Under the pieces are notes generated by a model that had not been told where the DNA came from, searched no databases, and saw nothing but the letters and a program-made list of their open reading frames with translations. Position numbers and translations under genes: made by a program. Shown piece after piece: positions 1 through 8,222 of a stretch of DNA of 64,000 bases (position 1 is the first letter of the stretch; each line of letters opens with the position of its first letter). Source of the stretch: Candidatus Melainabacteria bacterium (GTDB lineage: Bacteria; Cyanobacteriota; Vampirovibrionia; Obscuribacterales; Obscuribacteraceae); the NCBI GenBank assembly GCA_003151275.1, contig PLXC01000021.1, positions 62,001-126,000 of the forward strand, written 5' to 3'.

Positions 1-1
1 T

Positions 2-1837
2 CGCTATTATCCGATCAAGAACATACAAGAAGATGGAACAAGTCCAGATTTTCCTGGTCTGGTTGGACTTAAAGCCGGTGATCACGCCGCCTCGGCAATT
101 CGACAGGTTGCCTCAGCGCGATTTGGCGTCACTCCAGAATATCTAGTGACATCAAAGCAGTTGGAAATCAAAATCGCTCAAGGGGCGAAGCCGGGTGAAG
201 GTGGACAACTCCCTGCTCACAAAGTTTCAGAATACATTGCTTGGTTGAGGCGCGCTAAGCCTGGCATGTCGCTGATTTCTCCACCACCACACCACGATAT
301 TTACTCTATTGAGGATCTTGCTCAACTCATTTTTGATTTGCGCCAAGTTAACAAGGACGCAAAGATCTCGGTCAAGTTAGTTTCTCAAATTGGCATTGGC
401 ACTGTCGCGGCCGGTGTTGCCAAAGCCGATGCCGACATTGTTCAAATTTCTGGTCACGACGGTGGCACTGGTGCATCGCCCCTTGGTTCGATCAAAAATG
501 CGGGCGTTCCGTGGGAATTAGGACTTGCTGAAACGCACCAGGTGCTGCGCACAAATCAATTGCGTGAGCGAGTGCGCTTACGGGTTGATGGTGGCTTGAG
601 ATCCGGTTGGGAAGTCGTTACCGCAGCAATGCTTGGAGCGGATGAATTTGGCTTCGGCTCAATAGCCTTAATAGCAGAAGGCTGCATCATGGCCCGAGTT
701 TGTCACACGAACAATTGTCCGGTGGGCATCACTAGCCAGAAAGAATCTTTGCGCAAGAAATTTCCAGGCACACCTGAACCTGTAGTCGAATTCTTCTTAT
801 TTATCGCAGAGGAAGTTAGACATACGCTTGCTCAACTTGGCTATAGGACAGTTGCTGAAGTTGTTGGTCGCGCTGATCTGCTACGCGGTCGCTCTGATGC
901 GCATCCCCATAAAGTAGCGTCATTGGATCTGGACTTCTTGTTGCGCGTATCGAAAATGGAGCGTGGGCCGGCGGAACTCCCAATTACTCCCCAAAGAACG
1001 CTGAACGATGAAATCTTGAGTGATGATGAGATCAGAAACGCTATCGAAAATCAGCAAATCGCGAGCAGGAGCTATCCCATCTCCAACACCGATCGAACCA
1101 TTGGCGCCCGAATTAGTGGTGAGATAGCGCGACGCTGGGGTAACGATGGATTTCAGGGATCGATAGAATTGAAATTTACAGGCTCCGCTGGACAAAGCTT
1201 TGGTGCCTTCAATATCAAGAATCTTCGTCTGGAACTTACGGGTGAAGCTAACGATTACGTTGGTAAAGGAATGAACGGCGGACGCATAACAATTAAGCCG
1301 CTTCAGGGAATTCAATATAACTCTTGGCAAAACGTGCTTGTTGGAAACACCTGTTTGTATGGCGCCACAGGCGGTGCCCTGTATGTCGCTGGGCAAGCCG
1401 GTGAGCGGTTCGCTGTTCGTAACTCTGGTGCGCTTGCGGTGATTGAAGGCGCGGGCGATCACTGTTGCGAGTATATGACTGGTGGCACAGTAGTTGTTCT
1501 GGGCGCCTTGGGCAGAAATTTTGCGGCAGGAATGACTGGCGGGATCGCTTATGTTTTTGACGAGACCGAATCACTTGCTGCACTGATCAATAATGATGAA
1601 GGCAAAAGTTTGCAACGGTTATCCATCGCAGCCGCAAATTTCCTCAAACGAAAGATTGAAGAGCACCTTTCTTTCACAGGCAGTGTGCGCGCTCAGATGA
1701 TTTTAGAAAAGTGGGATGAATCTGTGCCGCGGTTCTGGCAAGTTGTACCTCTTGCTGAGCTGCAACATCCGGACGCGATTCCTGATCTTGAACTAAATTT
1801 TGCACCAGATCTTGCCCAATTGCAGGCGAACGACTAA
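2..1837 (+). CDS. gltB: Glutamate synthase large subunit, C-terminal part (5' end outside window)
   Basis: The reading frame is open from the first bases of the window, so this is the 3' part of a longer gene; the GTG at 146 is internal. Glutamate synthase makes two glutamates from glutamine and 2-oxoglutarate in the cytoplasm (ammonia assimilation). What remains is the FMN-binding synthase barrel (KPGEGGQLPAHKV, then QISGHDGGTGASP), the 3Fe-4S cysteine cluster (CIMARVCHTNNC, spacing C-x5-C-x4-C), and the C-terminal GXGXG beta-helix domain (GKGMNGGRI, GATGGALYVAGQAGERFAVRNSG, read as two stretches). The N-terminal glutamine amidotransferase domain must lie upstream. No gltD-type small subunit follows; the next gene is an unrelated exported protein. 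Confidence 0.96.
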   Translation, partial: RYYPIKNIQEDGTSPDFPGLVGLKAGDHAASAIRQVASARFGVTPEYLVTSKQLEIKIAQGAKPGEGGQLPAHKVSEYIAWLRRAKPGMSLISPPPHHDIYSIEDLAQLIFDLRQVNKDAKISVKLVSQIGIGTVAAGVAKADADIVQISGHDGGTGASPLGSIKNAGVPWELGLAETHQVLRTNQLRERVRLRVDGGLRSGWEVVTAAMLGADEFGFGSIALIAEGCIMARVCHTNNCPVGITSQKESLRKKFPGTPEPVVEFFLFIAEEVRHTLAQLGYRTVAEVVGRADLLRGRSDAHPHKVASLDLDFLLRVSKMERGPAELPITPQRTLNDEILSDDEIRNAIENQQIASRSYPISNTDRTIGARISGEIARRWGNDGFQGSIELKFTGSAGQSFGAFNIKNLRLELTGEANDYVGKGMNGGRITIKPLQGIQYNSWQNVLVGNTCLYGATGGALYVAGQAGERFAVRNSGALAVIEGAGDHCCEYMTGGTVVVLGALGRNFAAGMTGGIAYVFDETESLAALINNDEGKSLQRLSIAAANFLKRKIEEHLSFTGSVRAQMILEKWDESVPRFWQVVPLAELQHPDAIPDLELNFAPDLAQLQAND

Positions 1838-1918
1838 TAAGAGTGCGTCGATCAGTATATTATGAATCCGATAGTCGGAATTACCGGTTATCAAGCGTAT
1901 GTTTTGAGGAGATTGCCC

Positions 1919-2419
1919 ATGAAAGGTTCATCTATGTTTTGGTTACCTATGCTACTAGTCGTCCTATTGGGCGCGGCTTCCACAAGCTCTGTGAGCGCTC
2001 AAGTTAGTGAAAGCGGTCATTCTTCAAGTTCATCGACCACGACGGAAGCCACGATCAAAGGTTATGCCTTCAAATATAAACAGCGCTTTGATAACTATGC
2101 TCAGCAAATTGACATGGGAATTTCAAAAGGCTGGTTGAAAGCTGAGCAGGCAGAGACATTTAAAACTCGACTGAGCGAACTGCGTTCAGTTGAATCAGCT
2201 GCCAGTCACAACGGTTATGCCGCTGCTGACATTGCTAATCTTGACAAAATGACTACCAAGTTCAATGAAGACTTGAGCAGCGCATCGAGTAAGACATCCA
2301 GTGCTGCAGAGCCTGCTAGTTCTGATGCCTCCTCGTCAAGCTCAGCAGCGAAATCAGGCGTGACGAAAAAGGAGACTACGACCAAGAAAACAGGTGCTCA
2401 TAAGAAAACAAGCACGTAA
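1919..2419 (+). CDS. Small exported Ser/Thr/Lys-rich protein of unknown function
   Basis: This 166-residue product begins with a clear signal peptide (MKGSSMFWLPMLLVVLLG, then ASTSSVSAQ) and should be exported. I chose the ATG at 1919 rather than the upstream in-frame ATG at 1862 because GAGGAGA at 1906-1912 sits six bases before it. The mature part has a helical segment of about 90 residues (KGYAFKYKQRFDNYAQQIDMG onward) that looks like a repeat-poor helical hairpin, followed by a Ser/Ala-rich and Lys/Thr-rich tail (KKETTTKKTGAHKKTST). I do not recognise a family. A strong terminator follows at 2465, so it is probably transcribed alone or as the last gene after gltB. Confidence 0.7.
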   Translation: MKGSSMFWLPMLLVVLLGAASTSSVSAQVSESGHSSSSSTTTEATIKGYAFKYKQRFDNYAQQIDMGISKGWLKAEQAETFKTRLSELRSVESAASHNGYAAADIANLDKMTTKFNEDLSSASSKTSSAAEPASSDASSSSSAAKSGVTKKETTTKKTGAHKKTST

Positions 2420-2464
2420 ACGACAGTGAATCACACAGTTTCCAAGTAAGTCTTGCGTATTTAG

Positions 2465-2495
2465 TCCCCAAGCTTCTGCTTGGGGATTTTTCTTT
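2465..2495 (+). terminator. Rho-independent terminator between the small exported gene and argF
   Basis: A perfect 9-bp stem (TCCCCAAGC at 2465-2473 and GCTTGGGGA at 2478-2486) with a four-base TTCT loop is followed directly by a T-rich run. It lies 45 bases after the upstream stop codon and 26 bases before argF, so argF must have its own promoter or depend on read-through. Confidence 0.85.
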
Positions 2496-2520
2496 CGACA
2501 ATTTATGGAGTTTTTTTGCA

Positions 2521-3534
2521 ATGAGTGACGAAAGTGGTGCGGCGCTAAATATTATGGGCTCGCAACGGATGTCTGCGCCTCATGGGCGATCGCCTTTGAA
2601 TTACATTTTTGGTGCGGATCAGCTGAGAGGTCGCGACATCATTGGCATCGAACAACTTTCGAAAGAAGAACTTCTGTTAGTTGTGCAAGTCGCTTCTGAC
2701 CTCAAGCAAAACAAATTTGATAGCACGCAGACTCAATTTTCAAAGGGACAAACGTTAGCTATGCTTTTTGAGAAGCCTTCGTTGCGAACGAGAGTGACGT
2801 TTGAAGCGGGCATGACGCAGCTTGGTGGCAGTGCCATTTATTTGGAAGGACAGCTTGGTATTCGCGAGTCGGTTTCTGACGTAGCGAAGAATTTGGATCG
2901 CTGGTTGGACGGAATCATGGCGCGCACTTTTGACCATGAGACAGTATTGCAGTTGGCGGCCAATGCCAAGGTGCCGGTGATCAATGGACTCAGCGATCGT
3001 GAGCATCCATGCCAAGCCTTCGCTGACTTTCTGACGCTCCGAGAACATAAAGGAAAATTGGAAGGACTTAAACTTGCGTTTATTGGTGATGGCAATAACG
3101 TAGTCAATTCCCTGATGTTGTTTGCTGCAAAAATCGGTATGCATTTTTCGATCGCCTGCCCACCTGGTTACGAGCCAGTAGCGGACTTGTGGAACACAAC
3201 TTTAGAGTTGGCGAAATCGACAGGATCAAAGATCGTGCTTACTCACGATCCGATTGAAGCTGTGCAAGACGCCGACGCAGTGTACACAGACACGTGGGTC
3301 TCGATGGGACAGGAAGACGAGACAGCCAAACGAATAAAAGATTTTGACGGCTTTCAAGTCAACTCCGCTCTAATTTCGAAAGCAAAACCAAATGTAATAG
3401 CGATGCACTGCTTACCTGCACATCGAGGTCACGAGATCACTGACGACATTCTCGACGGAAACCAATCTGTAGTTTTCGATCAAGCGGAAAACAGATTGCA
3501 CGCACAAAAAGCGGTGATCGCGCTAACGCTTTAG
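2521..3534 (+). CDS. argF: Ornithine carbamoyltransferase
   Basis: Transfers the carbamoyl group of carbamoyl phosphate to ornithine to give citrulline in arginine biosynthesis (cytoplasm). The carbamoyl-phosphate binding loop is in the form FEKPSLRTRVTFE, followed by the MARTFDH segment, the HPCQ motif (REHPCQAFADFLT) and the ornithine/catalytic MHCLPAHRG motif near the C-terminus, all in the order expected for the OTCase family. At 337 residues it is slightly longer than usual; the extra length is an N-terminal extension before RDIIGIEQLSKEE. GGAG at 2507-2510 precedes the ATG by ten bases. No other arg gene is in the window, so it is not part of a visible arginine operon. Confidence 0.95.
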   Translation: MSDESGAALNIMGSQRMSAPHGRSPLNYIFGADQLRGRDIIGIEQLSKEELLLVVQVASDLKQNKFDSTQTQFSKGQTLAMLFEKPSLRTRVTFEAGMTQLGGSAIYLEGQLGIRESVSDVAKNLDRWLDGIMARTFDHETVLQLAANAKVPVINGLSDREHPCQAFADFLTLREHKGKLEGLKLAFIGDGNNVVNSLMLFAAKIGMHFSIACPPGYEPVADLWNTTLELAKSTGSKIVLTHDPIEAVQDADAVYTDTWVSMGQEDETAKRIKDFDGFQVNSALISKAKPNVIAMHCLPAHRGHEITDDILDGNQSVVFDQAENRLHAQKAVIALTL

Positions 3535-3535
3535 G

Positions 3536-3688
3536 ATGATTACAGCGGTTCGTGGCGTACTGGGCAACAGACAACGCGATGGATTCATGGAAATAAGTCA
3601 GAATCGTAAGAAATTAGAGCTATTGGAGCGCGAGCTAGCTTTCGGAGCCACCACTGAAACGCTGGAGCAGTTGAGTGGACGTAGCTGA
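3536..3688 (+). CDS. Possible 50-residue peptide directly after argF (doubtful)
   Basis: An ATG one base after the argF stop opens a 50-codon frame (MITAVRGVLGNRQRDGFMEI and on) with a charged, helix-prone second half (RKKLELLERELAFGATTETL). Its position would suit translational coupling to argF. There is no separate ribosome binding site and no recognisable family, so it may be chance. Confidence 0.2.
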   Translation: MITAVRGVLGNRQRDGFMEISQNRKKLELLERELAFGATTETLEQLSGRS

Positions 3689-3754
3689 GTTGTTCCTGTC
3701 TTTGGATGAGGAATCGGACCTGATAGAATGGAGCGTCCACAGCGTCGAGGTCAG

Positions 3755-3880
3755 ATGAGTTACTGTCGAGTCATAAATTCGGACACGAAAACTCCGCTTC
3801 TCATCATGGCATCGGTTTTGATTGCGTTTGCGCTAATAGCCGGAAAAAGTTTTGCGGGCACCGTCGGTGATGCTCATTAA
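3755..3880 (+). CDS. Possible 41-residue membrane or exported peptide
   Basis: A short frame (MSYCRVINSDTKTPLLIMAS then VLIAFALIAGKSFAGTVGDAH) contains one hydrophobic segment ending in a plausible signal-peptidase site (KSFA). GAGG at 3747-3750 lies four bases before the ATG, which is close. It may be a small exported peptide, or the start of a decayed gene whose remainder is missing. Nothing else in 3689-3949 looks coding. Confidence 0.3.
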   Translation: MSYCRVINSDTKTPLLIMASVLIAFALIAGKSFAGTVGDAH

Positions 3881-3949
3881 TTTTCTTACCATTGTCGGGC
3901 CGCACACCTTATTATTGAAGAGTTGGATTTCTATTAGAATTGAGGACTT

Positions 3950-4456
3950 GTGGAGAATTCTCGTCAATCTCCAGCTTTGATAGCTGGAAAGCAGGACTTG
4001 TACATCAAATTAACGCTTCCGCAAGTTTTGCAACAACTAACGAATGTCAATGATCCGGATTTGGATATAGCTATAGGGAAAGATTCTTTCGATGTGAAGG
4101 TTGTGAACACTCAAAAGGCTCGCGGTTGGGCGACTGCTTTATTGGCTTACAATCCCCTTAAACTGTCAGGAAAGATTCAGGAATATGGCTCTGGCAGCCG
4201 CATTGATCTCCAGGTTTCTGGAGTGTTAACTCCGGTTGAAATTGGTTGCGTCATTGCGCTTTGCTCTGCAATTGGTTTTTTGATTACTGCCGCTTTTGGC
4301 GTGGGACATATGTTTCATTTTCTGCTCGCCATTTGCGCTGTTGTCGTGGTGCCTCTTGCTTATATTTGCAAAAGAAGATCCCAAGAAAAAAAGCTGAGGC
4401 AGTTCATAAATTCTTGTTTCCAGCCATCGTTGATCGAGGAGAAAAGGTCTCTTTAA
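3950..4456 (+). CDS. Unknown small membrane protein
   Basis: A 168-residue protein read from a GTG at 3950 with GAGG at 3942-3945. The N-terminal ~95 residues are soluble and beta-rich (DLYIKLTLPQVLQQLTNVND, SFDVKVVNTQKARGWATALL). Two adjacent hydrophobic segments follow at about 97-120 and 121-141, then a basic cytoplasmic-looking tail (CKRRSQEKKLRQF). I do not recognise the family. It is convergent with the exported zinc-ribbon gene (33-base gap) and has no clear partner. Confidence 0.6.
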   Translation: MENSRQSPALIAGKQDLYIKLTLPQVLQQLTNVNDPDLDIAIGKDSFDVKVVNTQKARGWATALLAYNPLKLSGKIQEYGSGSRIDLQVSGVLTPVEIGCVIALCSAIGFLITAAFGVGHMFHFLLAICAVVVVPLAYICKRRSQEKKLRQFINSCFQPSLIEEKRSL

Positions 4457-4488
4457 ACTTCAGAAAGTGCGCATTCCAATCCACTAAT

Positions 4489-4845
4489 CTATCTAGCGTA
4501 TAATTCAAGATAACCACAGTTCACGCACCGATACGCCTCAACACGACGCTGGACTTTAGTTTCTATGTCTGTGAAGGGGAAATGCATTTTTATGACTGGA
4601 CCTTGCACCCATTTGGTGTCGGTCTGGTTGGCAGTGTAACCTTGGTTTTCGAGCAGAAATCCAAGCTCCATCTGGTTTTGGCATTTTGGACACTTTAAAT
4701 CAGCGAGCGGGGCAGTGATATTTGTCCCTGTTGGGGTGCTCTCTCCCTGTCCCTTCTTATGACGCGCATCGGCTGAATTCACAGACAGTATCGAGACAAT
4801 AAGAGCTAGACAGCAAATAAGTGCGACCCTAATCAAACACTTCAT
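4489..4845 (-). CDS. Exported zinc-ribbon protein
   Basis: A 118-residue protein with an N-terminal signal peptide (MKCLIRVALICCLALIVSIL). The mature part has a four-cysteine zinc ribbon: CPKC (in LKCPKCQNQMELGFLLENQG) and CVNC (in YRCVNCGYLELYAR). The pattern CPxCxxxMExGFL...CxxCGYLE resembles the DUF6487-type zinc ribbons that usually sit in cytoplasmic proteins. The start is the ATG at 4845 (AGAGGA seven bases upstream), not the in-frame TTG 18 bases further out. Cysteine pairs outside the cytoplasm could alternatively form disulfides. Function unknown. Confidence 0.7.
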   Translation of the reverse strand: MKCLIRVALICCLALIVSILSVNSADARHKKGQGESTPTGTNITAPLADLKCPKCQNQMELGFLLENQGYTANQTDTKWVQGPVIKMHFPFTDIETKVQRRVEAYRCVNCGYLELYAR

Positions 4846-4928
4846 ATTTTTCCTCTGTGACAACCAATAAGGTTATAACTCTGAGAATTCATTTTTTAGT
4901 CCTGTGTACGCCAGCAACTTTGCTGCAG

Positions 4929-7853
4929 TTAAAATCCGAGTCGCTTGGCTGGTCCGATTGAGTCAGCTGCGTCTATTTGTTCTAAAATCTGCGCTTCAAT
5001 TGTTGTAAGCATATGCGGTGTTCTGTGTTCGGTTGAAATTTCTGCTAAGGCAGCGAAATGTTTTAGTACTGTTCGCTCGATAAACGTGCGCACAGATCTT
5101 CCATTTGCAAATCCTTTGCTTGCTTTCATAAGGTGCAATTTTTTGGCTAGGACAGTTACAGCTTGTGGCGAAAGTGACAGTTCACGACGTTTGATCAGGT
5201 CCAAGGCGATTTCCTTCAACTCTTCAATTGAAAAGTCTTCGAATCGAACGAATCGGTCTACGCGAGAACGCAAGCCAGGGTTACTGTCCATCAGCAGGTC
5301 CATTTCGGCAGGATAACCGGCGAAGATTATGAAAAATTGGGCTCGCCGATCCTCCATTTCCTTGAGAAGCACTTCTATTACGCGCACTCCGAAATCGTTT
5401 TCTCCTCCCATTAACGCGTATGCTTCATCAATAAAGAGCACACCGCCAAGAGCTTCTTCGATTTTTTGTTTCGTTAGAACCTCAGAATGTCCAATGTACT
5501 GTCCGATCATCGTCGACCGATCGCATTCGACGAGATGTCCTTTATCCAAGATTCCCAACGCGCTGTAGATGCGGGCCACTGTAGTTTTGCCCGTCCCAGG
5601 ATTGCCCGCAAAAACCAAATGAAGCTTGAATTCGCTAAGTACGTCTTTGCCCAACTGTCGATAGACGCGCACCACTTTGACCAGTTCGTTAACGAATTCT
5701 TTTACGTTTGATAATCCAATCAGCGAATTTAATTCTTCCAGGGCTTGTGCAAGCTCTTTTTCATTTACAGGCGCATGGTAAACAAGAGATTGACGGGCAC
5801 CAATAACGGTGCGGACGTCGGTGCCGGTGATCTGGGACAATTCTTGATCAGATAATTTGGACGCGTCCGTACGGGCCATGCATCTTAGTCCAAGTGCTCG
5901 TTTGCAGTCGTCGATGAGTGAATGAACATAACGCGCGTTGCCAAACGATTTGTTCCGCGACTGATACGCTTTTTCAAGATTTTCGCTGAGTACTGCTTTG
6001 GCACCTTCGGAGAGTGAGAATGAGTCACGGCCTGCCTTGTTGATGGCGATCTGTAGCAATTGCGGTGGCGTGTAATCATTAAAACTAATATTCAATTTAA
6101 AGCGCGATCGAAAACCTGGATTTGAATTGAGCAAATCTTCCATCTCTTTAGGATACCCTGCCAGCACAATTGCGATATCGCCTTCAGGATCGGTCAAAGC
6201 TGGAAGCAATGTTTCGATTACTTGTTGACCTGGATCGCGCTCATCGACGGCGCCAAGTTGAAAGCGTCTGACTAAGCCGTAAGCCTCGTCAACGAATAAC
6301 ACTCCTCCTTTTGCTGCATTGAGAGCCTTGCGAGTCAGTTCCTCTCCTGAACCATAAGATGCCCCGACCAAATCGGCTCTTACCACCACATGCACATGTC
6401 CTACAGACAGCAAGCCAAGACGGTGATAGATCTGACCCAGTAGTTTTGCTACCGTAGTTTTCCCCGTTCCTGGATTGCCAGTAAACACAGCATGCAAAAC
6501 AGGTTTTTCATCGGCATCAAATCCACGTTTTCTTCGCAATCGCAAAAAATCCATGTACACACCATGTTCTTTTAATGCCATTTTGACGTCTTCAAGGCCG
6601 ACCATGTGTTCAATTTCACCGAGGACATTGGAAAGTGGTCGGTTAGTACTTTTTGTAACTTGATCTATTGATTTGCGCACCCGCGCCAACTCTTTTTCCA
6701 AAACTTCAACAGCTGTGTGTAGATGTTTCGGCGCCAGCATTTTGAGTTGAAGAGCTCGTTCTAAAAGCACCGCAGCTCGCGTCGGGTCGTGACGACTGCT
6801 GTAAAAAGAAGCGATTGAGTAGAAGTTATCCCCAATTTCGTCGGCATGATCGAGCGGAATTTCAGGCTCCAGACTGAGAGCTTCTACGTAGCAGTTATTG
6901 ACTAGATCTGGTTCGTCTCTTTGTGAGTAAATTATTGCCAACCAGAGCAATATTCTGTGCTGGCTGAGAGCAAAAGCGTCAAGTTTACGATAAATGGCGA
7001 GTGCTTGTTTAAAATTGTAGATCGAGTATTCATGCTTGTCTTCGTGAAAGTATTGAATTCCAAGAATATTCAGTAGTCTGGCTGACTGAGAACTGTCTTT
7101 GAGATTTAACTGGTTAATGATTGGACGAGCTCTCTCTAGCGCACTGAATACGGTATCGTTTAGATGGCCATCCACAGCCGTCTCAGCAAGGTTGAGAAGA
7201 TTCTCAAGCAGAGTGTCTACTTGCTCAGGCGATTTCGCGAAGATCTCGATCGCTTTCTGTAATTCTTCACAAGCGCCTTGATAATCACATTTGATTCTCA
7301 TCCAACGCCCAAGCAAATCGAAGGCGTCAGCGGTATTGCGATGAAAAGGACCGTATACGCGGGATGAAAAATCGATTGCTTCTTTCCAGAAAGTGTCGAG
7401 ATCATCAACATCTGAGGTTTGGATGAAGTTTTCGCTTAGCGTAACGAAATACTCAGCGCAATTGCTAGATGCCTGCATGTTTTTATCGAACAGCAGTTCC
7501 AAAAGAGTCAGCCGCAATGACAGAACGGCATCATAATCATTTTTTGCGCCACGCAGTCGACAAAATCGCTTGGTTGCATCTGCAATTGAGCGTTGCATCT
7601 CCGTATCGTTGAGTGAAAGCAGGCAACACTTTGTTACCTCTTCGGTAAATTGCTCAAGTGCCGAGGGCGCCAGCTTGTGAAGTTGCTTAATAAGTGAGAT
7701 CAGCGGTTTCTTCGCTTCAGGCGGCAAGGGGGTTTCTGTTAGCGAAATTGTTTTCCCAAGCAATTCGGCCGCGCAGATCAGCTGTTCTGCGTCGTTAGAT
7801 GCGGCCAAGTCCGATATTTCTTTCAGCAAAGCGCGTGATGTTGATTGGGTCAT
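4929..7853 (-). CDS. TPR protein with tandem CbxX/CfxQ-type AAA+ ATPase domains
   Basis: The N-terminal ~400 residues are helical TPR-like repeats (for example IYNFKQALAIYRKLDAFALS). Two AAA+ modules of the CbxX/CfxQ/SpoVK class follow. The first has Walker A GNPGTGKTT near residue 458 and Walker B GGVLFVDEAYGLV near 518; the second has GNPGTGKTT near 748 and GGVLFIDEAYALM near 801. Arginines typical of the sensor regions are visible (NPGFRSRFKL; NPGLRSRVDRF). The family remodels protein complexes (red-type Rubisco activase, EccA of type VII secretion, SpoVK); here the TPR half probably selects the client. It follows a VIT/vWA membrane protein on the same strand, reminiscent of MoxR-type AAA/vWA pairs, but a terminator lies between them. 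Cytoplasmic. Confidence 0.9.
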   Translation of the reverse strand: MTQSTSRALLKEISDLAASNDAEQLICAAELLGKTISLTETPLPPEAKKPLISLIKQLHKLAPSALEQFTEEVTKCCLLSLNDTEMQRSIADATKRFCRLRGAKNDYDAVLSLRLTLLELLFDKNMQASSNCAEYFVTLSENFIQTSDVDDLDTFWKEAIDFSSRVYGPFHRNTADAFDLLGRWMRIKCDYQGACEELQKAIEIFAKSPEQVDTLLENLLNLAETAVDGHLNDTVFSALERARPIINQLNLKDSSQSARLLNILGIQYFHEDKHEYSIYNFKQALAIYRKLDAFALSQHRILLWLAIIYSQRDEPDLVNNCYVEALSLEPEIPLDHADEIGDNFYSIASFYSSRHDPTRAAVLLERALQLKMLAPKHLHTAVEVLEKELARVRKSIDQVTKSTNRPLSNVLGEIEHMVGLEDVKMALKEHGVYMDFLRLRRKRGFDADEKPVLHAVFTGNPGTGKTTVAKLLGQIYHRLGLLSVGHVHVVVRADLVGASYGSGEELTRKALNAAKGGVLFVDEAYGLVRRFQLGAVDERDPGQQVIETLLPALTDPEGDIAIVLAGYPKEMEDLLNSNPGFRSRFKLNISFNDYTPPQLLQIAINKAGRDSFSLSEGAKAVLSENLEKAYQSRNKSFGNARYVHSLIDDCKRALGLRCMARTDASKLSDQELSQITGTDVRTVIGARQSLVYHAPVNEKELAQALEELNSLIGLSNVKEFVNELVKVVRVYRQLGKDVLSEFKLHLVFAGNPGTGKTTVARIYSALGILDKGHLVECDRSTMIGQYIGHSEVLTKQKIEEALGGVLFIDEAYALMGGENDFGVRVIEVLLKEMEDRRAQFFIIFAGYPAEMDLLMDSNPGLRSRVDRFVRFEDFSIEELKEIALDLIKRRELSLSPQAVTVLAKKLHLMKASKGFANGRSVRTFIERTVLKHFAALAEISTEHRTPHMLTTIEAQILEQIDAADSIGPAKRLGF

Positions 7854-7896
7854 TCTAATGGACGGCTCACATTCGTTTCCTCAAATGCCAATCGGT

Positions 7897-8112
7897 CTAG
7901 TTTAGTTTATCAGCAAGTCTTCTAACGGTTGCCGAAATTTTCAAACTATTCCAGTCCTGCTTGAGCTTGGTCCAAGCTCTCCGGAAAGATGTGTAGGATC
8001 CATCGCTTCTTCCGAGCTCACTGGAAGAATGTCTCGAATGATTCGCTTCTCCAGGAATATGGGCACGTTTTACGTCATCCAAAATCGAAGTGCACTGGAT
8101 ACTCGAATCCAT
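7897..8112 (-). CDS. Possible 71-residue basic protein between the VIT/vWA and AAA+ genes
   Basis: A frame from the ATG at 8112 to a TAG at 7897 ends in a basic, aromatic amphipathic stretch (SFRRAWTKLKQDWNSLKISA then TVRRLADKLN) with coding-like composition. An AAGG lies about 11 bases upstream. It is on the same strand as both neighbours and 43 bases before the AAA+ start. A longer in-frame start at 8190 would run through the terminator hairpin and is unlikely. No family recognised; it may not be real. The rest of 7854-8222 holds only the terminator. Confidence 0.3.
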   Translation of the reverse strand: MDSSIQCTSILDDVKRAHIPGEANHSRHSSSELGRSDGSYTSFRRAWTKLKQDWNSLKISATVRRLADKLN

Positions 8113-8140
8113 CGCGTCAATTGCCTTTTGCTGGCGAAGG

Positions 8141-8200
8141 CAAAAAAGTCGCCGGTTTTGTTGTTGGAAAAAAACGTGTTTTTCTAACAATTGGCGACTT
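8141..8200 (-). terminator. Long hairpin terminator after the first VIT/vWA gene
   Basis: AAGTCGCC (8146-8153) pairs with GGCGACTT (8193-8200), and an inner 12-bp arm (TTGTTGGAAAAA with TTTTTCTAACAA, one G-U) extends the stem. Read on the minus strand the outer stem is followed by TTTTTT, the usual intrinsic terminator form, 23 bases after the stop codon of the gene ending at 8223. Confidence 0.75.
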
Positions 8201-8222
8201 CTTTGGATTGTACCGTTGTGAG

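Noticed and set aside
4929..7853. Reading the CbxX-type ATPase as a Rubisco activase
   Set aside because: There is no Rubisco or Calvin-cycle gene nearby, it has two AAA+ modules and a long TPR half; the family has other members such as EccA and SpoVK.
8095..8115. TACTCGAATCC-like string resembling a tRNA T-loop
   Set aside because: No matching acceptor, D or anticodon stems could be found around it.
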